A stretch of 64,000 nt of DNA from NCBI GenBank assembly GCA_048013815.1, contig CM106586.1:9610001-9674000 (forward strand), read 5' to 3'. The stretch's first letter is position 1. Each line of letters opens with the position of its first letter. Source of the DNA: Setoptus koraiensis (lineage: Eukaryota; Arthropoda). The position numbers were made by a program, and so were the translations under genes. Shown piece by piece: positions 56,631 to 64,000 of this stretch. Under the pieces are notes generated by a model that made no database searches, was not told where the DNA came from, and worked only from the letters and a program-made list of their open reading frames with translations.

Positions 56631-58752
56631 TTAAGAGGGCGATGAGCTTGCCCCGTCATGACTTGGTGTGTCCGAACTGCGAGAAGTCGTGGCCATATCA
56701 GAAGGATTCATCAACATCTCAGTGTCTCCACCACCATTATGGGTATCTACAGAATCGTTCAAGAATCTACTATCAACATATGCACCATCTTTCATGCGAT
56801 TTGTATTCTTTGTTGAGGAAACAGGGTATTGTTTTAGATTCCGATTAGCTGAATTCTCACTCGATCTGGTGCGTCTCTTTTTCGACTTGGAATGTTTCGT
56901 CTGAGGCTTTTCCTTGTTCTAAATTCATAAATACGAACAAAAATTGTTTAGAAATAAAATTAGTATCAGGAAAGAAATGTATTGTAAAGCTTGGCTACGA
57001 GAACTATGAAAGAATCGCCTCACTCACCTCTTGTTTGCAGATTATGTAAAAGCATTGAAGGGTTACTAGTATTGCTAGAATGATTCCAATGATGGCAGAA
57101 AACTTGAAAGATCTCTCTACTTTTATCACCAAATTCAATAGTTGAGACTTAAATTCATTCGCTGATTTTTCATCGATAGATGCCGATTCTTCCATCCAAA
57201 ACAGAGGAGCGATCATAGCTGTCATGTTGCCAATGATTCCTGGGCTGACTACTTGAAGAGTTTCATGGTCTACGAAAGCATTTATCTGAGCACGACTGGC
57301 AGCTCTAAAGACACTTCCTGTCATGGGCTCTATATCAATATAGGTTTCGTGTTTACTCTTGTCAGGTTTCAAACCGGCTGTCATGGAAAGCATAGCATCG
57401 CCATTGTAGAAATGTGGCCAAGAAGCCGCAATCGGAGCACCCTTTTGACAGGCTGATAGATCCATAATTCCGTCTATATAGCATCTATTATCGTCTCTTA
57501 GTGGCTTTGTACCTTGCAAAGGAGGTTTTACTGTGCAGAAGCAAGAGTTTTTTACATTCTTGCGAGGAGCTGCGAACATTTCTCTAGGTGTGGTGAAGCG
57601 AAGCAAAGGTATGTCTAATGCTGAAGTGTCCTCTTTATATTTTATTGTTATGGATCGGCAGATTAACGGCGAGAAAACTCGCAATTCTTTATCACGAGTG
57701 ACACCAGGGTGAAATTGACTACCATCTGAACCCACTATCTCGTTGCATGAGTCCCCACCCCATACTTTCAATTTTTTCATATTGTTCCATTCTGATACCT
57801 GAACAAAATTGTCCATCGACCCATTCCGACCAGTGAAGATTGTATATTCACCGTTCTCATTTTTCGTCCAGGTGTTGTTCTTTCTATAGAAAAAACCAAA
57901 AGTGTTATTGTGCAAGGGTGATTCAAAATTAAAACTTAATCCTTGAAAAATATATTTGGCCAATTCCAAGAAGTCCACTTTGTATCCATCGAATAAAAAC
58001 TGATTAGCGGGTTTTGTAATGAGTATTTTGTCACCACTTTCTTCCAACATGCGAGCAGCTTTCCAATGAGCCAAGCCTTTTTTGATATCTCCAGTCAATT
58101 GTGATAATTTGTCGAGAGTAGCCTATGGAAATAGAGGAAACAAGGTTAGACCTTTTCCCTTTTGCTTGAACTCAAAGAGTTGCAGTTAAAGATCGATGAA
58201 AGTACTCACCAGCACTGGAACATTAACTAAGGTTATATTTGTTTTGTAAGGGTCAAGAGCACCAGGATGACTAGGATCAGGATAGTAAGTTTTGTATTCT
58301 CTGTATTTGAGTTTTGTGTTAAAATCTTCAAAGTCCATAACTTCTCGTCTTTTCCATTGTTTGTAGATAAATGGGCCAACCTCTTGAAAGATTGGCTTGG
58401 ATTTGCCACTGAGCACATCTGGAGCATTAGTTATATTGAAGAAGGTAATTTTGACAGTAAGCGGTATGGGAACATTGGTGAATCTTTTATACATTTTTGT
58501 TCCCATTTTAATTTGGATCCTCTGGAAATAAGCCAAAAATCAATGTTTGTTGACAGAAAGTAGTGGACATCGACTCGATTAGTATAATGGTGCGGGATGT
58601 TGCATAATTGCTAATTGGTTTGAGATTGCAAACATTTGATTCAATCTTACCTGTTCAATCTTTTGTTGTATCAATTTGGGCATCATAATTAGACCAGTTA
58701 TGCCAAATATAACCAGCAGAATGGCTATAGTCAAGAGTGTTATTCGTAACAT
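56631..58752 (-). CDS. CD36/scavenger receptor class B family protein
   Basis: Complete gene from four exons: 58651-58752, 58210-58521, 57028-58122 and 56631-56918, all introns phase 0 with GT-AG ends; 598 residues. Exon 1 gives MLRITLLTIAILLVIFG..., a short cytoplasmic start and the first membrane helix. Exons 2 and 3 give the ectodomain, with family blocks PLTVKITFFNITNAPDVLSG, KPIFQEVGPFIYKQW and the Cys-rich part (NSCFCT, NRCYIDGIMDLSACQKGAP). The second helix (FSAIIGIILAILVTLQCFYI) follows near residues 474-496. Exon 4 encodes a 95-residue cytoplasmic tail, with KSKKRRTR near its start and Ser-rich at the end, longer than in most relatives. Members take up lipids, lipoproteins or carotenoids, or serve as chemosensory co-receptors (SNMP type); the substrate here cannot be told. 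Confidence 0.95.
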
Positions 58753-59211
58753 TGCTATTGTTGTTGTTATTTTCTGAAGAGGGTATGTTTTTCACTAGGG
58801 GATCCTGAAGTTTAGTTTGTTTTGATTGGCTGAAGTTTGTTGTATTAAATTTGGGTGTCTGGATCTGGCTACAGGTTAAAAGTAATAGCTGAAAGAGTTA
58901 TTTTTTCTTCTATGCAATAAATCTCAGTGGAAGGCAGTGCTCCTTGCTATTGAATGTTGTGCAAGACGGTCATGTTTGATCGATCTTCATTCCGATTAGT
59001 CAAATTGCAAATTTAAAACTTTTCTAATTGATAATAACAATAGTAATAGTAATCAAAGCGAGTCAGCACCCTGTCAGACCATTGTGAAGATTATCTCACA
59101 ATTATGGCTGATGACAATAATTAGTAGTTTGCCGATGGTGGCATGCCAAGCAGAACTGAACTTTAATGAAAGAGAGCGTCCTAAATAGACAGATTATTCA
59201 GGTATGTATGC

Positions 59212-59232
59212 GTGTGTGTGTGTGTGTGTGTG
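59212..59232. repeat. (TG)n microsatellite
   Basis: About 10 TG units. Confidence 0.95.
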
Positions 59233-60072
59233 TTTGGTGCCGCTATGATTGCTGTTGATAAATTGATTTAGGAGAAAAGAAACTTCAATAATGATCAAAT
59301 CGTCGTGTGCGTCTCTGATGTTAGGACTGAATGTGTGTATGATGATAATCAGACGAAGATTAGACAAATGTGTGCTGGTGGCGGTGATATATCGGGAGAC
59401 AACGTAGATTTTGAATGCATCAACGATGCATGCTGATGACGATGCTCATGATCATGATGCGAGGCGAGGCGGCATGAAAACTGTTATGTTAGTTTGTTGC
59501 AGTTGCGGTTGCAAAGTTGTGTCGTAACCAGTGGCAACAATTTATGTGTATGTAGATTGTAGTTAAAGTGGTTGTGGTGCTGATTAATGTGGTTACGGCA
59601 CGAGCATAATTAAATGGTTGTCGTCGTCGTTGTTGTTGTTGTTGGTCTCTGTGGCTTGTCTTGATTGGTAGCTGTCGTTATTAGCAATGCTTCATGAGTT
59701 TGGTAACAACAATGGCTGGTGATTCTGTGTGGTGAGTAACACTAGATGCTGCTGATACTGATTAGTATTACCTACCAAGTGAAATAGCGAACAATAGTCA
59801 ATAAATAACAATATTAATGATGGAAATAAATGGTCATATTAGTAGCTACTTGTAGTTGTGCGTCGTTTCATCTAAAATAGGTGGTTTGAGTCTATCCAGC
59901 ACACGGTTCACAAGACTGTTTGTGTTGCCTGCCAGAAGTGATATAAACTATTTAATTAAATATCTGATGCTGCTGATACTATCTCTGTAATCTCTCCAGT
60001 TGCCTATTGCCTACTGCCTGTTGCCCATCGCCTAGCGACTCGGTGACTCAAAGCGTTTCAAGCGATTATTAG

Positions 60073-60076
60073 TGGT

Positions 60077-60116
<40 letters not shown>

Positions 60117-60128
60117 GTGTGTGTGTGT
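60073..60128. repeat. (TG)n microsatellite, interrupted
   Basis: Over 50 bp of TG with a few TTTG and TGCG interruptions. Confidence 0.95.
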
Positions 60129-60335
60129 CTAGTGCCGCTGCAGTGTCACAGCAGCAACAGTACAATCGGTGTAATGGTGGCAGTCCGATGGAAAGTGCTG
60201 ATGCTGTCGATGGAATTATTAATGATATCAGTAGATATATTTGCGCCCAATGTATGTGGTGTGTAATGTATCTACTGAGGATGCACGCAGAACCTCGATA
60301 GTCCGCACATGGGTGTCTCAGCGTGCTAGACAGAA

Positions 60336-60456
60336 TCGAATTTTTATCTGTCCTATCTATTGTCGAATTTTTGGCGTCGAATTTTTATCTATCCTGTATC
60401 AATTGTCGAATTTTTGGTGTCGAATCTTTCGGGTCGAATTTTTAGCGTCGAATTTT
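60336..60456. repeat. TCGAATTTTT minisatellite
   Basis: Seven TCGAATTTTT-type words within about 120 bp (near 60336, 60363, 60378, 60405, 60420, 60434 and 60449), some joined by TTGGCG or TAGCG. Confidence 0.85.
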
Positions 60457-63400
60457 CACATGGTCCAACAACGGCCATGCGTGGTGCTAGACGAACAACA
60501 ATGTTTCCGCACAATCAACAACACACTGCGCAACAAAACACATGGCGCCCTTAGATGAGACAATGTGTGTGACGAACGCACTCATTCCGATACATTCTAT
60601 ATTGGGCCAAACTGTTGATAGCGAACAAATCGACACAACGGTCCAAACACAACTGTTGATGGCACACACATTCAGACTGTGCGTGTCTAACAACAGGCTA
60701 TACGCGTGTGTGCGTTCGTCACTGCCATGGTGCGTTTGTCATGCTCGTGCGTCCTCTCACTCACTCACTTGCACTCACACTCATTAGCGATGGTCTATAG
60801 CCGGTGTGTAATGATGGCCACATTTTGATGATTACTAACCAACATTTATATTTTCTTGCAAGTCTAAATGAATGTAAACACTGACAACATTGCCACTCCA
60901 ATTATCATGACACTCTAATTATTCGAGTCTAATAAGAGGGGCTAATCAATCGATAGATACTGTATAATGTATTTGTATGTGTGTGTGTGTTTAATCTAGA
61001 TTAATCTCGCTACAAATTTTATGCACTGTAGGTATTTGTTGCACTGCCAAGTTGTGCTGCTATATCGCTGCTCTATCACAATGATAGACATGTTAGAGAC
61101 TGGCTTTTTTCATTGACAAACTATCAATATTTATACTCAATACTTACTTACTTGTCGTCATTTAATGTTGCACTTGTTGTCTCACATTCAAATAAATTTA
61201 TCTGTGTTATCCATGGCATCAAATAGCTGATCATTTAGTGTTGCTGATGTCGTTGTTGCGATACTCGTCGTAATGGTCGACACAGCAAGCGCACAAGAGC
61301 AATCCGGTAGTCTCTATCCCACCAGTTGCTACCCGTTTCAACTGCCACTATTCGCCGAGCACAAAGAATATTCAAAGATCGGCGATAATGACGATGATAT
61401 AACGAAGAACGACCTCCCAATGACGGCAACACTTTGACAGCTCACTAGTAAGCTAGCATTAATTATAATCAAATGCGTTGTTCTTCATGTGTGATATCTT
61501 CATAGTAAGCTTGTTTGTATTTACACTTGTTTCATTGTTGACGTGACTCTTGTTTGCTCGGCATGTATACTTGCTTGCTGATTGCAGCGAACGTAATCAA
61601 TTGTCTGAGCCAACTGACTCACAAGCCGCTAGCAAGAAACAAATTGGAAACAATTTGACTGGTAGCAAGGTTGTCTGCACACGTGATAATTTGCAGCCGA
61701 TAGGAAGTGTGCATTTTTGTAAAAAGAAGCGATCTTGAACTGAGACCAATCGACAGCTATCGTTTGCTTGCCAGCGAAGCTAGACCCGGCTAATCTCGTC
61801 CTGTTCGTTCTAATCGTTCGGCGTCAACTAAAAAGTCAAAGTTACTCTGTAATATTAGCCCGCATTTGTGCACTACTACGTTGCCTATGACATAATTGTA
61901 ACACTGGCGATGTTGTTGTCGTAGATGCTGAAGCTAAAATAGTGGCTAGATTAATGTATTCGGCTGGAATTACTATTGCTGATTTATTTTTATCGATATA
62001 ATGCGTCTATTAGTCTTTTGCTCTCTTATTCCCGTCGCAGTCCAATGCGGCGCAACGAACACTTTGTTTTCAATTTTAGTTCGGTGTCACCACCACATGA
62101 TGTCTGATACAGTTAGTATTTTGAAGCCTACCCATTTATCATTGGTAGCAACATGAAAAGCATCCAGATTGTTCTAATTAATGATGGTGGTTAATAATAG
62201 TGTGTGCCCAATAAAAATCGCACTACCACCACCACCACCACCGCCGCCGAAAACAACATTTCAACCATATAACAAGTGGTAGCAATGAGTGGCGGAAATA
62301 AAACAATTATACGCTAGCATTGCACAATCATCATCAATATGTTCGAGTGGTGCAATGCTGGCTTATCACACCCTACTCGCTACAGTATCACGGACAATGT
62401 TCAATATTGTATGAAAGGATATAAAATGAAAACGAAGGGACTCTCAATCTGTAGTGATTTGGCTAGTTGAGCTCACTCGCTGTGTCTGCATACCGGAGAG
62501 CACCGAATTGCCTTGTTCTTCGATTGAATATCACCTACCCTTGTGGTGGAACATATCTGTTGCAGAGCTTGATAATATTTTGAGCTAATATTTGCAAATT
62601 TTTTTATCACAATTAATTCATGAAATAGCCAGCAACACTAACATTTGCGACAGCAATCTAATGCGCACACCCTATAAAAAAGTTTCACTACTGGTCTTGA
62701 ATTATCATCTATCTTTGGCATCTCAATCGCATTGAAGCCCCATGATTCAATCGTAATCAATCAGAGAGTATCTTGGAGATAACGTGTGTTGCAATGATTT
62801 ATATTATCATTACGATCGCCGTCAGCGATAGTCAATAAGCTGCCATAGCTGTTCACATATGCCGACCTTGATCTATGGGCTTCCTCTATTGAACCATTAT
62901 TATTTGGCGTGTTTTGTTTGTCTGCTCATTTTTACTTTGATGTATCGTTGCATTCTTTGAAACATCTTGTCGTTGCGTAGCATTATACACTCGAGCTTCA
63001 ATACATCTGTCTCACATATGATACGATCTTGATGCTTCTTCGGCACCGACCTTGATATCATTCTATTAACCCTTGTTATTTCTTTCTTGCTCGTTCGAAT
63101 GCGATCCATTGTGATTCTTAGTTCACTTTCTCAGGAAACTAGTGAAGCCTTTAGTGTAGAGTCACTAGTAGGGTTCACTCACTTTTGTTTGCTAACCTAC
63201 TGATTGACCAGATAACCATGATGGGGAGATATGGCTTCTTTAGCTGTTTTTGTACAGCATGAATTGTTGTCGTATTACAAAAGTGAGTCGATAAGAAAAT
63301 ATACATGTAAATGCTGTCAGAGATAATAGTGATCAATCCTTGAGGTTTTTTCGAGATGTTCACAGTGTCGCACACGCCGAAATAACAACAAGTAGATGTC

Positions 63401-63784
63401 TCCTCTTCTACAGTATTTAACACCACAACAATATATCGCACGTTATCGTAAAAATCACTATAAGGGTCCATTTTTCTACGTGATATAACTCATCAATGTT
63501 AATTTCATCAATTGTTTGTTTCCTTCTCGCTTGATGTAAGAGGATTGTTACACGAAGAAAAGGCATGGAATCAACGTGCATTTTACTTGATAGTCACAAA
63601 CTCATAAGTCGGACATCGTTGGCTACCAACTGTGGACGCTAGATCTCTTCTTGATTTGTTCATCAAAAGTTACCGCAAATCCCTAAGAATTAACAGCAAT
63701 AGCTGCTTATTAAGAAAACATTTTATCCAACATCAATTCAAATTGGCCAACAATCAACAGAACTCAAAGACGGAATCATACAAA

Positions 63785-64000
63785 ATGTTGAGCATAAAGA
63801 AAATTATTTATTTATTATTAGTCCTCCCATATCTATTAAGTATAGAACTATCTCTTGCTGTGTTAGCTTTTCGTCCTCATCGATCTCTAGAACATTCGAC
63901 ATTAACCCAAAGAAGTTATCAAGATACATCTGTTTCCATAGCCAAAGATTTAAATTTCGTTAACAACAAAAGTAGTGAGAAAAGCGGGGAATCAGTGGAC
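63785..64000 (+). CDS. Secreted protein, N-terminal part (runs off the window)
   Basis: An ATG in good context (CAAAATG) opens a frame that stays open for 72 codons to the window end. The start MLSIKKIIYLLLVLPYLLSI is a strong signal peptide, probably cleaved near SLAVLA. The following residues (FRPHRSLEHSTLTQRSYQD...) are hydrophilic and Ser-rich and show no domain. The frame is too short to name a family; a new gene or a first exon is likely. Confidence 0.55.
   Translation, partial: MLSIKKIIYLLLVLPYLLSIELSLAVLAFRPHRSLEHSTLTQRSYQDTSVSIAKDLNFVNNKSSEKSGESVD

Larger units (their letters stand above)
58753..63784. other. Gene-free stretch upstream of the CD36-like gene
   Basis: Contains the CD36 promoter region, two long TG microsatellites, a TCGAATTTTT minisatellite and nothing else recognised. 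Two modest minus-strand open frames (62900-63109 and 63175-63471) start with ATG but show no family and cannot be joined by a consistent splice. Confidence 0.5.

Noticed and set aside
56582-56904. Plus-strand frames of 88 and 78 codons
   Set aside because: Antisense to the last exon of the CD36-like gene, which fits by splice site, phase and stop.
62900-63471. Two minus-strand ATG frames (69 and 98 codons) that could be exons of one gene
   Set aside because: A GTGAGT donor exists near 63182, but every acceptor tested by eye leads to a stop, and neither peptide resembles a known family.
1-64000. tRNA, rRNA, CRISPR array, LTR or other virus-like element
   Set aside because: No sequence pattern convincing enough by reading; CRISPR is not expected in an animal genome.

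Overview
The window looks like nuclear DNA of an arthropod, most likely an acariform mite. Genes carry short GT-AG introns, secreted products have animal signal peptides, and there are arthropod families: a peritrophin-type chitin-binding cuticle protein, a CD36-like scavenger receptor and a Beat-like Ig protein. The strongest lineage hint is a soluble, bacterial-type UDP-glycosyltransferase without signal peptide or membrane anchor, a type known from spider mites and other acariform mites. The species itself cannot be named from the sequence.

Layout. (1) 1-3.9 kb: tandem array of three related two-exon genes for small secreted proteins; the first is cut by the window edge and has a short inverted-repeat transposon inserted in its last codons, and the third has a long Gly/Tyr/Ser repeat tail. 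(2) 4.3-6.55 kb, minus strand: the 3' exons of a Beat-like Ig-domain gene; its first exon(s) lie to the right and were not found. (3) 6.55-29.6 kb: a GC-rich stretch with no credible gene, probably largely intron and upstream DNA of the Ig gene. It is full of GGGCCC/GGGGCCCC palindromes, minisatellites, near-perfect hairpins and TTACRTAA/TTGCGTAA words that match PAR-bZIP/C/EBP sites. (4) 29.8-31.3 kb, plus strand: intronless protein disulfide isomerase ending in HDEL. At about 29.5 kb composition switches abruptly to AT-rich. (5) 31.4-31.65 kb: a degenerate copy of the 3' end of the chitin-binding gene. (6) 31.9-33.3 kb, minus strand: intronless UGT. (7) 35.3-42.3 kb, minus strand: a 7-kb single exon for a 2337-residue Gln/Asn-rich secreted protein with one chitin-binding domain. 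(8) 42.3-56.6 kb: AT-rich DNA with microsatellites and no recognised gene. (9) 56.6-58.75 kb, minus strand: a complete four-exon CD36/SCARB-family gene, reconstructed with all introns in phase 0. (10) 58.75-63.78 kb: noncoding DNA with TG repeats. (11) 63,785 to the end: start of a further secreted-protein gene that runs off the window.

The genes do not form one pathway. The ER foldase, the secreted extracellular-matrix proteins and the membrane receptor are simply neighbours. The parts most worth a second look are the hairpin/GGGGCCCC/bZIP-site-rich GC block, the transposon that rewrote the C-terminus of the first tandem gene, and the duplicated tail of the chitin-binding gene. No retrovirus-like or Polinton-like element was recognised.
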